Shown in pieces: positions 17,769 through 26,972 of a stretch of 64,000 nucleotides of DNA. The DNA lies in contig CP073759.1 in the NCBI GenBank assembly GCA_018398995.1, positions 310,001 to 374,000 on the forward strand, in the 5' to 3' direction. The first letter of the stretch is position 1. Each line of letters starts with the position of its first letter. Below the pieces are notes generated by a model, which saw only the letters and a list, made by a program, of their open reading frames with translations, was not told where the DNA came from and made no database searches. The DNA comes from Methylophilaceae bacterium (GTDB taxonomy: Bacteria; Pseudomonadota; Gammaproteobacteria; Burkholderiales; Methylophilaceae). A program made the translations under genes and the position numbers.

Positions 17769-19340
17769 TTAAACCTGATTTTCGTTGTTTTTGTTTAATT
17801 GACTGGGCCAATTCACTACCGCGATGACCATCGCCAAGCCCAACCAAATCAGCGCTGTATTATTATTAAACTCTCTAATAGCACACAAAGCTGCAAAGAT
17901 TACCGTTAGTGCTGACGGGATGCCTACACTCAACCAACGTTGATGGCTCACATATACGCCAGCAAAATAATTGATTGCAAGCACGAGTGTTGGCAAAGCA
18001 AATATAACTATGGGAAAGTCACGATAACGGCCGTCTACAAAAATAAGATAACCTGTCATGAGTGCTGCATACAGAAAAACTAACTTCAGCAATCGCATAA
18101 CATTCAGGGCCCAAGGATTAGATTGAATAATCAACCATGGCTGTGTCAGCACAACCAATAACCCTAACAGTGCCAAACCACCCAATGAAAACCACTCTAT
18201 CCAATCTCGGCAAGCCGCAATTAAGTATTCAACTTCTAGATAGCTAGTTAGTGCTGTCAGACTGCCAAGCGCTATTAACCCAAGCAAGACATTCACTCGT
18301 CGTTCGCGCAAAGTTAACGCAATCGATAAAAAGAACAGTGCGCCAACTAAACCAATATAAACAGGTACGCGCCCATCTTTTCGCTCAGTTACTGGTTCCG
18401 TTAAAGAAAACTTTGGTTCTAAATTTGCTGATATAACACCCCAATAGCCGCCCACGGTTCCCTCTAACACACGCTTCCAAGGCTGATCAATCGCTTCGAT
18501 AATATTGTATTGCCATTGCTTCTCCTCAGCCTTTTGTAAAAACTCACGTACATAACGGGCCTGATTAACCAAGCTGGGTCTCGATTCATTACGTTGCCGC
18601 CCCACTGAGGGCCAGCCTGTTTCGCCGATTAATATCGGTTTGGTAAAGTGTATTTGCATATTTTGCATTACATTTTCAGCATGTTGCGTTGCGTCTTCGA
18701 TTGCCACAGGGTTATTTTCCCAATAAGGCAAAATGTGAACCGTATGAAAATCAACATCCTTTGCAATATCTTTGTGTTTAACCCAAAATTCCCATACATC
18801 CGCATAAGTAATTGGCGTATTTGATAGCGATTTAGCCAATCTTAAGTAGCGCCGCATTGCGTTTTCATTTTGTTCACCACGCAAAAAAACTTCGTTACCA
18901 ATAATCAATGCTTTTACTGTATCAGAATAGGCATTTGCTTTTGCGCTAGCTAATTTAATCTCTTTAATATTGTCGGCTTCGGTCCATCCAACCCAAGCAC
19001 CAAGATACACTTTCATTCCCAATTTACTTGCGGCCTCAGGCACATAATCCATGCCTTGCCCAACTGAATAAGTTCTCACGCAATGACTAATACGAGCCAA
19101 TAATGCTAAATCTTGATCAATCTGCGCGGGCGTTATCCACATACCTTCAATAAAAGGCGACTGACCTTTGCCGTAATAAGGCGCATAAGAAACGCATTGC
19201 AATTTATTGTCGACTAAATGTTGAGGCGAATGCATTTCTACTGTTTGATTTTCTTGATAAAACCAACAACCTAGCATAGTTAATAACAACATAAAAAATA
19301 GGCTGTAAGACCAAAGAAAGCTTGTTGTTTTTATTTGCAT
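17769..19340 (-). CDS. membrane-anchored GH17 family protein (beta-glucan processing)
   Basis: This 523-residue protein has an N-terminal signal anchor (about 9-26), a periplasmic GH17 domain with proton donor GNEVFLR (Glu150) and nucleophile IGETGWPS (Glu240), and seven or more hydrophobic segments from residue 335 to the end. It is paralogous over the GH17 domain to the downstream GH17-GT2 gene. GH17 proteins next to NdvB-like synthases probably act as beta-1,3-glucan transglycosylases that branch or cyclise the product; that role here is inferred. The two genes form one minus-strand operon inserted between aceF and lpd. Confidence 0.82.
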   Translation of the reverse strand: MQIKTTSFLWSYSLFFMLLLTMLGCWFYQENQTVEMHSPQHLVDNKLQCVSYAPYYGKGQSPFIEGMWITPAQIDQDLALLARISHCVRTYSVGQGMDYVPEAASKLGMKVYLGAWVGWTEADNIKEIKLASAKANAYSDTVKALIIGNEVFLRGEQNENAMRRYLRLAKSLSNTPITYADVWEFWVKHKDIAKDVDFHTVHILPYWENNPVAIEDATQHAENVMQNMQIHFTKPILIGETGWPSVGRQRNESRPSLVNQARYVREFLQKAEEKQWQYNIIEAIDQPWKRVLEGTVGGYWGVISANLEPKFSLTEPVTERKDGRVPVYIGLVGALFFLSIALTLRERRVNVLLGLIALGSLTALTSYLEVEYLIAACRDWIEWFSLGGLALLGLLVVLTQPWLIIQSNPWALNVMRLLKLVFLYAALMTGYLIFVDGRYRDFPIVIFALPTLVLAINYFAGVYVSHQRWLSVGIPSALTVIFAALCAIREFNNNTALIWLGLAMVIAVVNWPSQLNKNNENQV

Positions 19341-19400
19341 ACTGCTCCAAAAATATTATTAATCGTCATTTAATCAATCTGATCAATTAACGAGGTCAAC

Positions 19401-19469
19401 ATGAACGTTGATGAGATAGACGTAAAATTATTGATTTCATCACTAAAAAAACGTAACGAATCACTTTAA
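19401..19469 (+). CDS. possible 22-codon ORF with ribosome-binding site
   Basis: In the divergent gap between the GH17 gene and the secreted-protein gene, an ATG preceded by GAGG at five bases opens a 22-codon ORF, MNVDEIDVKLLISSLKKRNESL. I do not recognise it. It may be the remnant of the first codons of a lost regulator-type gene, or a chance ORF. The rest of this 224-base gap contains a TAACGTTA palindrome and no clear promoter. Confidence 0.2.
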   Translation: MNVDEIDVKLLISSLKKRNESL

Positions 19470-19564
19470 AACAGGCTACTAGAGCGAACTTTTAACGTTA
19501 CAATTTTTTACTACTTATAGCATAAATTACACGATACAATCACTTTTTAAGTTAGAAATAAATC

Positions 19565-20035
19565 ATGTTTAAACAGGTCGTCTGCTCTGGTTTCCTTCTG
19601 TTGACTTTAACTTCCCTGGCGCATGCAATGCCGCCCTTTATCGGCAATGACTATAGTGGAAAATACCTATGCAAAGGCAATAACTTAAACGTTGGCAACT
19701 ATGAAGTATTTGTTACCCTAAAATTAAACACAACAACAAGTCATGACTTGTACGGCATTTATAAATTTAGCGCAGAGTTTAATAACCAAGCAGCCTACAC
19801 TGGCCACATTTTAGCTAAAGGGAACAAATTTTCTATTGCATTCAAACTGTTAAATGCAAGTGACACCGACTCAAGCACAGGAGTAGGTGATTTTAGAAAG
19901 CTAGATAAAAACCGATGGTCTTTCAAACACACTTATTACGAACCTGATGGAAATGGTGGCAATTTTGGGAATGATCAATGTATTATGCAACACCCAGACA
20001 ATGCGCCGAAAAAAACCTCAACAAAACCACAATAA
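19565..20035 (+). CDS. secreted hypothetical protein
   Basis: This 156-residue protein has a classical signal peptide (MFKQVVCSGFLLLTLTSLAHA, probable cleavage after AHA). The mature part has two cysteines (in YLCKG and NDQCIM) that could form a disulfide, and a beta-rich pattern of alternating polar and hydrophobic residues (LYGIYKFSAEF, GHILAKGNKFSIAF). The C-terminal tail PKKTSTKPQ is basic. I do not recognise the family. It is isolated between the beta-glucan genes (opposite strand) and lpd, with its own leader, so context gives no firm clue to function. Confidence 0.75.
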   Translation: MFKQVVCSGFLLLTLTSLAHAMPPFIGNDYSGKYLCKGNNLNVGNYEVFVTLKLNTTTSHDLYGIYKFSAEFNNQAAYTGHILAKGNKFSIAFKLLNASDTDSSTGVGDFRKLDKNRWSFKHTYYEPDGNGGNFGNDQCIMQHPDNAPKKTSTKPQ

Positions 20036-20169
20036 CAACAATTTAAGTTGAGTATCTTCAGACTCAATTCATCTGAAAAGCACCAGTATCAACGTTTATA
20101 TGGCATGCAATAGACCACTTTAATGCTAAAATTCAGCTAATCAGATTGTTTTTATAAGTTGGGATATGC

Positions 20170-21936
20170 ATGAGTCAGTTAGTTGAAGTACGTGTGCCAG
20201 ATATTGGTGATTTTGATTCGGTCGACATTATTGAAGTCTTAGTGAATGTTGGCGATCACATTGCATTAGAAGATTCGCTGATCACGGTTGAATCTGACAA
20301 AGCATCGATGGACATTCCATCAGCACATAGCGGTATAGTCAAAGAAATTAAGGTTAAAGTGGGTGATAAAGTCGCTAAAGGCACTTTAATTTTAATGCTA
20401 GAAGCGGCGGCAAACGATGCTGAGCCAACTAGCATCCAATCATCAGTAGATGAACCCGCAAAAGAACAAACTGCAACACCCGTTGCAACGCCGTCACCTG
20501 TAACGCCAACTGGCAACAACGATATCGACACGCAACTCGTGGTGCTAGGTTCTGGGCCAGGCGGTTACACTGCAGCTTTTCGTGCAGCAGATTTAGGCTT
20601 AAAAGTTGTCTTAATCGAACGCTATCCATCTTTGGGTGGCGTTTGTCTTAATGTTGGATGCATTCCATCAAAAGCGCTACTCCATACTGCTAAGGTAATT
20701 ACTGACGCAGAAGAAACTGAAGCGCACGGCTTAAGTTTTGGCAAACCCAATATTGATTTAGATAAATTGCGTCACTGGAAATCAAACGATGTGGTTGGCA
20801 AACTGACTGGTGGCTTAGCGCAAATGGCTAAAGGTCGTGGCGTTACTGTGGTGCATGGTGTTGGTCAATTTACAGGCGCCAACCAAATCGCTGTAACGGA
20901 TGCAGAAGGTAAAGTAACAACCATAGGCTTTGAAAATGCCATTATTGCAGCAGGCTCTCAAGCAACCAAATTCCCAGGCGCTCCGGATGATGACCGTATC
21001 ATGGACTCCACAGGTGCGCTAGCACTAGCCGATATTCCAAAGCGTATGTTGGTGATTGGTGGCGGCATTATTGGTCTAGAAATGGGTACGGTTTATGATG
21101 CGCTTGGCACTAAAGTCAGTGTAGTTGAGTTTATGGATGGCTTAATCACGGGATGCGATCGCGACCTTGTGCGTCCATTGCACAAACGGATGGAAAAACG
21201 ATTCGAAAGCATCATGCTATCGACTAAAGTCGCCAAAATTGAAGCCAAAAAAGAAGGTATTCATGTGAGTTTTGAAGGTGAACATGCTCCAGAGGACGTA
21301 CAAGTATATGATCGCGTTTTAGTTTCGATTGGCCGCCGTCCAAACGGTAAAAGTATTGGTGCAGAAAACGCAGGTGTTGCCGTTGATGAACGTGGTTTTA
21401 TTGCTGTAGATAAGCAAATGCGTACCAATGTCCCGCACATTTTTGCAATTGGCGATATTGTTGGGCAACCTATGCTAGCGCACAAAGCAACACACGAAGC
21501 GAAAGTAGCCGCTGAAGTGATTGCAGGCCATAAAGTGGCATTTGTTGCTAGCGTCATTCCTAATGTGGCTTATACCGACCCTGAAATTGGATGGGTTGGC
21601 ATGACTGAAACAGAAGCAAAAGAAAAAGGCATTGCGATTGATAAAGCCTCTTTCCCTTGGGCGGCCAGTGGTCGTGCAATTTCGATTGCACGCACAGAAG
21701 GTGCGACTAAGTTAATTTTCGATAAAGAAACGCATCGTTTAATTGGTGCAGGTATTGTTGGCACCAATGCAGGCGAACTGCTAGCTGAAACCGTGTTAGC
21801 CATTGAAATGGGGGCAGATGCACACGACCTAGGCTTAACAATTCATGCACACCCAACGCTTTCAGAAACCATTTGCTTTGCAGCAGAATTAAAAGAAGGC
21901 ACCATTACCGATATGATGCCACCGAAAAGGCGATAA
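20170..21936 (+). CDS. lpdA: dihydrolipoyl dehydrogenase with N-terminal lipoyl domain (PDH E3)
   Basis: This flavoenzyme reoxidises dihydrolipoyl groups of the pyruvate dehydrogenase complex using NAD+. The 588-residue protein starts with its own lipoyl domain (1 to about 80, VESDKASMDIPS) and a short Pro/Thr linker. The FAD motif LGSGPGGYTAAFRA follows near 120, then the redox pair GGVCLNVGCIPSKAL, an NAD-binding VIGGGIIGLE, and the dimer-interface HAHPTLSE with the catalytic His. E3 with a lipoyl domain is the form known from other betaproteobacteria and Neisseria. It belongs to the aceE-aceF set but is separated from it by 5.2 kb. Confidence 0.96.
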   Translation: MSQLVEVRVPDIGDFDSVDIIEVLVNVGDHIALEDSLITVESDKASMDIPSAHSGIVKEIKVKVGDKVAKGTLILMLEAAANDAEPTSIQSSVDEPAKEQTATPVATPSPVTPTGNNDIDTQLVVLGSGPGGYTAAFRAADLGLKVVLIERYPSLGGVCLNVGCIPSKALLHTAKVITDAEETEAHGLSFGKPNIDLDKLRHWKSNDVVGKLTGGLAQMAKGRGVTVVHGVGQFTGANQIAVTDAEGKVTTIGFENAIIAAGSQATKFPGAPDDDRIMDSTGALALADIPKRMLVIGGGIIGLEMGTVYDALGTKVSVVEFMDGLITGCDRDLVRPLHKRMEKRFESIMLSTKVAKIEAKKEGIHVSFEGEHAPEDVQVYDRVLVSIGRRPNGKSIGAENAGVAVDERGFIAVDKQMRTNVPHIFAIGDIVGQPMLAHKATHEAKVAAEVIAGHKVAFVASVIPNVAYTDPEIGWVGMTETEAKEKGIAIDKASFPWAASGRAISIARTEGATKLIFDKETHRLIGAGIVGTNAGELLAETVLAIEMGADAHDLGLTIHAHPTLSETICFAAELKEGTITDMMPPKRR

Positions 21937-21954
21937 ATCGTCCGACTCACTTAT

Positions 21955-21985
21955 TAAAAAAGCCAGCATCAAGCTGGCTTTTTTA
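21955..21985. terminator. bidirectional rho-independent terminator
   Basis: A 13-bp stem (TAAAAAAGCCAGC/GCTGGCTTTTTTA) with a 5-base loop lies between the convergent lpd and SPOR-protein genes. The A- and T-runs on its two sides allow termination in both directions. Confidence 0.92.
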
Positions 21986-21998
21986 ATGCATCGCATCG

Positions 21999-22637
21999 TT
22001 ACTGACAAGCAACTGAGTTAACGTCTGTGCCCACAAACTCTGGGCGGATTTTATATAACGCCAGTGCAATTTCTGCACTCACGGCGCGCACGAGCAAACT
22101 ACTAGTCGCACTGCCTTGGTTACGTACTGATTTCACCACATATCGCACACCCTTGGCTTGTAAATTTTTTAATAAATTATTAGCCAATGTTTCGTCGCTA
22201 AACAGTCCAAAAGAAATGGCGTTACGCCATTGGGAATCTTGCACAATAAACAGTTCATCAACACCCAATTTTTTTATCTCTTCTGCTTTTTCTTTGGCTT
22301 TTTCAGCTGTTGCTAATGGTGGATAGTAAATCCAAAAACGTTTGTCTTGCTTTGGCGTTTCTTCTATCAATTCAGCAGTCAACCCCAATCGACTCAACAC
22401 ATCCTGCGCTTCACTTAAATTGGTCGTTGTAAAACGGCCCCATTTATAACAATTGGTCAGTGGTGTCGCCACAAATGTCTTTTTGTCTAAGCTAGCCAAA
22501 TCGGTGTCTATCAGCAGTTTTAGTTTTTCTGGATTTAATTCTTGATAAGTCGCTTGTTTTTTAGGGGTCATTTTATCCATGTTAAAGTAGCCAAACAGCG
22601 CAATATTCAATAACACTAACCAAATCAATAATCTCAT
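21999..22637 (-). CDS. SPOR-domain-like membrane-anchored protein
   Basis: This 212-residue protein has an N-terminal membrane anchor (about 2-17) and two stretches resembling SPOR-type beta-alpha repeats: CYKWGRFTT...AQDVLSRLG and ISFGLFSDETLANNLLKNLQAKGV. SPOR domains bind denuded septal peptidoglycan, so a cell-envelope role is likely. A lysine/glutamate-rich helix (AEKAKEKAEEIKK) lies between them. Its start overlaps the coaX stop by four bases (ATGA), giving a birA-coaX-SPOR operon, an order also seen in other betaproteobacteria. Confidence 0.78.
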   Translation of the reverse strand: MRLLIWLVLLNIALFGYFNMDKMTPKKQATYQELNPEKLKLLIDTDLASLDKKTFVATPLTNCYKWGRFTTTNLSEAQDVLSRLGLTAELIEETPKQDKRFWIYYPPLATAEKAKEKAEEIKKLGVDELFIVQDSQWRNAISFGLFSDETLANNLLKNLQAKGVRYVVKSVRNQGSATSSLLVRAVSAEIALALYKIRPEFVGTDVNSVACQ

Positions 22638-23416
22638 ATACCGTCTTTCTCTAATAAAGCCAAACCATTCAGCACCAAGTTACCCTCCACCCCAACTCTT
22701 TTTTGATATGGTGCTAACGCATGTGCAATTTTAACCGCATCGCCACCAGTAATAATCAATTTAGGTAAAAAAGCACAGTGCTTTTCTAATTGCTTTGAGG
22801 CTAATAAAATTGCACCTATTACGGCATGCATACAGCCGGATTGCATTGCATCAACCGTATTGTCTGGAAATGTTGTTATTGTGCCAGCAGAAGCATCGGC
22901 CAGTTTCGCCGTGTGATTAACCAAAGCATCGTGTATTAAATGTAATCCAGGCATAATACTGCCGCCAAGATACAAGCCTTTTTTGTTGTTACCTGACTTT
23001 AATAGCGTTGTCATTAATGAAGTATTGATGGAAATACTATCAATTGTAATGGCTGTGCCCGCACACACTACAATTGTTGGCTGCTTGTATTGATGCCAGG
23101 CCGCAATAGCAGCTGCCCAACGATCTATCCCTAACGTATCAGGTTGTTGATAACGATTAATCACGTCACAAGCTTCTTCAGTTGCCTTAGCAAAACAAGG
23201 GGTAACATGCGCAGGCATTAATGCGATTAGTTGCTGTGCAATTGCTTCGCCAGCCACATTGGCAATCACCACTTTTTCAGCTTGCACGAGTCGATTTTTT
23301 AATGCCGATTTTGCAATCGTAATATTGGGCGTCATATCAAACGCAGAGAGGCTACCATCCTCAGCAACCTCGGCCCACTTCGTCCGGGTATTTCCAATAT
23401 CAATCACCATCAACAT
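22634..23416 (-). CDS. coaX: type III pantothenate kinase
   Basis: This enzyme phosphorylates pantothenate in the first step of coenzyme A synthesis. The 260-residue ASKHA-fold protein shows the phosphate-1 motif VIDIGNTRTKWAEV, the substrate segment LGIDRWAAAIAAW, the adenosine motif IITGGDA and the loop VVCAGTAITIDSI. It lies 37 bases after birA. The first ATG is placed well relative to AAGGA, so I keep it; an in-frame ATG two codons later is possible. Confidence 0.94.
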   Translation of the reverse strand: MLMVIDIGNTRTKWAEVAEDGSLSAFDMTPNITIAKSALKNRLVQAEKVVIANVAGEAIAQQLIALMPAHVTPCFAKATEEACDVINRYQQPDTLGIDRWAAAIAAWHQYKQPTIVVCAGTAITIDSISINTSLMTTLLKSGNNKKGLYLGGSIMPGLHLIHDALVNHTAKLADASAGTITTFPDNTVDAMQSGCMHAVIGAILLASKQLEKHCAFLPKLIITGGDAVKIAHALAPYQKRVGVEGNLVLNGLALLEKDGI

Positions 23417-23453
23417 TTTTTATTGTTCCTTGTGTTTTGTGATACTGCTTTTA

Positions 23454-24440
23454 CTATGGTTCCTCAGGGGTGCTTCTTAACGAAATTTCGCCAGCTGAGA
23501 ATCGCTGTAAACCAAATGCTGTCTCAACCAATAAAATACCATCTTCGGCAACGCCCGTCACTTTTCCCTGCACGTTCCGTCCATCTGGCAATATCATCCG
23601 TACCGTTTGTTGATGATAGACATGGTAACGTAACCATTCGTCGCGCAATCCAACAAAACCATATTGCTCAAAATAGCGTAATACAGCCGCCAGATGTTTT
23701 AATACGATACCTAATAAATAACTTTGGTCAATCGCAGCGACATTAACACGTTTAATATCAATGGCAGGTTGATCAATTCGCTCTAGCACTTGCTTAGGCA
23801 AATCAACATTAATGCCAATACCAATCACCGCTGCACTTGGCCCATCCATATCGCCTTGTAAATCAATCAATATACCCGCCAGCTTTTTATTTTCTACCAA
23901 TACATCATTTGGCCATTTCAGTTGAGCCGCATCAATATCAAGCGCATGCAACGCGCGAATTAATGCTACACCAACAGCCAAGCTTAAGCCAGAAAGCGCA
24001 GCCGCACCACAATCAAAGCGCCACAACAATGAAAAGGTTAAACTAGCCCCAAGATGCGAAACCCAAGTTCTACCGCGCCTTCCGCGCCCTCCTGTTTGAA
24101 TATGTGCGGCCACACAAGTCACATGTGGCGCACCATTTGCCGCCGCTTTCATCAAATAAGTATTGGTAGAAACCACCGCATCTAGCACTTCTAAATGAAA
24201 CCATTCGCGCTCTATGCCTATCGCTTGCAACACTTTGTCTTTATTGAGCAAAGCAATCGCATACGGCAATTTATAGCCTTTTCCGCGCACGCTAAATACT
24301 GCAATGCCGATACTTTGCGCATGTTGCACAGCATTCCAAATCGTGGCGCGCGTCACACCAAATTGTTTGGCTAACGCTTCGCCCGAGTGAAATCGACCGT
24401 CGGCCAGTTGATGTAAGATAGGAAAAGTCAGTGTATTCAT
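23454..24440 (-). CDS. birA: bifunctional biotin-protein ligase / biotin operon repressor
   Basis: This enzyme attaches biotin to the acetyl-CoA carboxylase carrier protein and can act as repressor. The product has an N-terminal winged helix-turn-helix (FHSGEALAKQFGVTRATIWNAVQ), the biotin/ATP loop TGGRGRRGRTWVS, the segment LKWPNDVLVENKKLAGIL and a C-terminal SH3-like domain. I place the start at MNTLTFPIL (328 residues) because the seven upstream residues are not family-like; no ribosome-binding site decides it. It is the first gene of the birA-coaX-SPOR operon. Confidence 0.93.
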   Translation of the reverse strand: MNTLTFPILHQLADGRFHSGEALAKQFGVTRATIWNAVQHAQSIGIAVFSVRGKGYKLPYAIALLNKDKVLQAIGIEREWFHLEVLDAVVSTNTYLMKAAANGAPHVTCVAAHIQTGGRGRRGRTWVSHLGASLTFSLLWRFDCGAAALSGLSLAVGVALIRALHALDIDAAQLKWPNDVLVENKKLAGILIDLQGDMDGPSAAVIGIGINVDLPKQVLERIDQPAIDIKRVNVAAIDQSYLLGIVLKHLAAVLRYFEQYGFVGLRDEWLRYHVYHQQTVRMILPDGRNVQGKVTGVAEDGILLVETAFGLQRFSAGEISLRSTPEEP

Positions 24441-24522
24441 CGTCAATGCAAAGTTTAGCATAGGCTAACGCCAGCCATGCTCAGCTAGTGTAAAATACAC
24501 TTAATTCAATCGGAAAAGCAAC

Positions 24523-26301
24523 ATGGCAAAAGAAAACACACCACTTCCTCCAGGCTCCAACTTTATTCGCGGCATTATCGAGCGCGATTTAGCAGCCAAT
24601 AAATACGTAGCTAAACAATGGGCTGGCAGTCCTGGCGATGCCGCGCATCAAAGCACTGGTCAGGTTGATACTGCCAAAATCCGCACCCGTTTTCCACCTG
24701 AGCCAAACGGCTATTTGCATATTGGTCATGCCAAAAGTATCTTTTTAAACTTTGGCTTGGCGCAAGATTACAACGGCATTTGCCATTTGCGTTTTGATGA
24801 CACCAACCCAGAAAAAGAAAGCCAAGAATATGTCGATAGCATCACAGAAATGGTCAAATGGCTAGGTTTTGACTGGGAGAATAATGGCGCCAATAATAAC
24901 GAGTCCAATCTTTATTTTGCCTCAAATTATTTTGACGAGATGTACCGTGCGGCTGAGTTACTCATTCAACATGATTATGCGTATATTGATTCACAAACCG
25001 CCGATGAAATGCGCGAAAATCGCGGTACATTAACCGAGCCTGGTAAAGACTCACCCTTCCGCACGCGTACAGTAGAAGAAAACTTAACCTTATTCCGCGA
25101 AATGCGCGATGGCAAACACCCTGATGGTAGCCATGTGTTACGCGCCAAAATCAATATGGCATCGCCTAACTTTAATCTGCGCGACCCTGCCATTTACCGC
25201 ATCCGCCGCGCACATCATCACAATACGGGCGACAAATGGTGTATTTATCCCATGTACACGTTTGCGCACCCGATTGAAGATGCATTAGAAACCATTACCC
25301 ATTCAATTTGCACGCTAGAGTTTGAAGACCAACGCCCTTTCTACGATTGGCTAATGAAAAAGCTGGTTGAAACCGGCATGTTGGCGCAACCTGTGCCTAA
25401 ACAATATGAATTTGCGCGACTGAATTTAACTTACGTTGTGCTATCCAAACGCAAACTCATTCAATTGGTCGAAGAAAAACACGTCAATGGTTGGGATGAC
25501 CCACGCTTACCAACACTCGCAGGCGCACGCCGTCGTGGTTACACCCCAGCTGGGTTTAAATTATTTACCGATAGAATCGGCGTTTCTAAAGCCGATTCAT
25601 GGATTGAATATGTGATTTTTGAAGACTGCATGCGCGAAGTGCTCAACCTCGATGCAGAACGTCGTATTGCCGTGTTAGACCCGATTAAACTGGTGATTGA
25701 TAACTATCCAGAAGGCGAAAGCGAAGACTGCTTTACGCCAAACCATCCACTGAAAGAAGAGCTAGGCAAACGCACCGTGCAACTATCTAAAGAACTGTGG
25801 ATAGAACGCGAAGACTTTATGGAAGAACCCGTCAAAGGCTATTTCCGATTATTTCCAGGCAATATGGTGCGCCTGCGTTATGGCTATGTAGTCGAATGCA
25901 CCAGCTGCGAAAAAGATGCAGATGGCAATGTCACCGTTGTGCATTGCAATTATCTACCCGACACCAAATCAGGCACCGATGGCGCCAATAGCGTCAAAGT
26001 CAAAGGCAATATCCACTGGGTTAGCGCCAACCATGCTTACGCGGCAGAAATCAGACTATATGACCGATTATTTAAAGAAGCTCACCCAGGTGACGGCGAT
26101 AAAGACTTCTTGGATGATATTAATCCAGACTCCGTGCAAACCATTACCGCGCAATTAGAAGCCAGTTTACAAGAGGCTAAACCAGAGGACATTTTCCAGT
26201 TTGAAAGGCATGGTTACTTTGTGGCGGATAGGAAAGATAGTGTTGCGGGCAAGCCTGTGTTTAATCGGACGGTGACTTTGCGGGATGCTTGGCAGAAGTA
26301 A
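24523..26301 (+). CDS. glnS: glutaminyl-tRNA synthetase
   Basis: This class I aminoacyl-tRNA synthetase charges tRNA-Gln. The 592-residue protein shows the HIGH-type motif PPEPNGYLHIGHAKS, the glutamine/tRNA region LRFDDTNPEKE and the KMSKS-like VLSKRKL. The C-terminal beta-barrel anticodon-binding region is present (VRLRYGYVVECTSCEKD). An N-terminal segment of about 45 residues precedes the catalytic core. It is transcribed alone; remains of a toxin-antitoxin pair follow. Confidence 0.96.
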   Translation: MAKENTPLPPGSNFIRGIIERDLAANKYVAKQWAGSPGDAAHQSTGQVDTAKIRTRFPPEPNGYLHIGHAKSIFLNFGLAQDYNGICHLRFDDTNPEKESQEYVDSITEMVKWLGFDWENNGANNNESNLYFASNYFDEMYRAAELLIQHDYAYIDSQTADEMRENRGTLTEPGKDSPFRTRTVEENLTLFREMRDGKHPDGSHVLRAKINMASPNFNLRDPAIYRIRRAHHHNTGDKWCIYPMYTFAHPIEDALETITHSICTLEFEDQRPFYDWLMKKLVETGMLAQPVPKQYEFARLNLTYVVLSKRKLIQLVEEKHVNGWDDPRLPTLAGARRRGYTPAGFKLFTDRIGVSKADSWIEYVIFEDCMREVLNLDAERRIAVLDPIKLVIDNYPEGESEDCFTPNHPLKEELGKRTVQLSKELWIEREDFMEEPVKGYFRLFPGNMVRLRYGYVVECTSCEKDADGNVTVVHCNYLPDTKSGTDGANSVKVKGNIHWVSANHAYAAEIRLYDRLFKEAHPGDGDKDFLDDINPDSVQTITAQLEASLQEAKPEDIFQFERHGYFVADRKDSVAGKPVFNRTVTLRDAWQK

Positions 26302-26345
26302 TCGAAAGTGACATGATAGATGAACTATCATTAATAGGTTGATAG

Positions 26346-26558
26346 ATGAAAACATCTGAGGTTATTCAAAAACTAGCCAACTGACCGACTGATGAGCGAG
26401 CATTGGTTGCCGACAGCCTGTTGCAAACGCTTAACTCCGCGCAAGCTGATGTTGAACAGTTTGCACAACAACGTTTATTTGTAATTAGCTGTGGGAAAAT
26501 GTAAACCATCACCGCAGAAGATGTTTTGAAGAAAATTGATGAACACTCAGATGCATGA
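26346..26558 (+). pseudogene. degenerate antitoxin (addiction-module CHP02574-like)
   Basis: A 71-codon frame reads MKTSEVIQKLAN*PTDERALVADSLLQTLN and ends EDVLKKIDEHSDA, with a TGA at codon 13 and a TAA at codon 53. The PTDERALVADSLL block is typical of the putative addiction-module component family (TIGR02574), which pairs with ParE/RelE toxins. There is no frameshift. The stop overlaps the start of the following toxin remnant (ATGA), the usual arrangement of such modules. It is no longer functional as read. Confidence 0.72.
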
Positions 26559-26830
26559 AGCTTTGTTTCCACCCAGAAGCTGCATTAGCGTTATAGAAAG
26601 CGGTTTTATATGACGAAGATTACCAACGAGGTTTGGATAAACAACTTAACCAGGAAGTCAAATCTGCGTCCCAATGAATCACTATATATCTGCAAGTATG
26701 GGCAACTGTAAAAACCAACAATCATCGCATTTTAGTTCGCCGCTTTCCATACGACTTACTTTATTCGATTGGTAAAGATGATATTTATATTATTGCAGTC
26801 ATGCATTTAAATCTTGTATCAGACAATTGA
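26555..26830 (+). pseudogene. degenerate ParE/RelE-type toxin
   Basis: A 92-codon frame begins MKLCFHPEAALAL and has in-frame stops TAG at codon 14 and TGA at codon 41. It ends with the toxin core HRILVRRFPYDLLYSIGKDDIYIIAVMHL, with the LVRRFPYxLxY and IxIxAVMH pattern of ParE/RelE toxins. No indel is needed to read the whole frame. It forms, with the overlapping antitoxin remnant, a dead toxin-antitoxin pair between glnS and cysK. Confidence 0.75.
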
Positions 26831-26972
26831 AAAAATCAAACATGATTACCGATTAAAATACAGGGCATTACGCAAAACACATAGATGCTATTCCGCGTAC
26901 GACTACAGTCTAATTTTTCATCCTTCAGATGCTACAAATGAATAGCGTTTAAATTTACACTAAGGAGCCATG

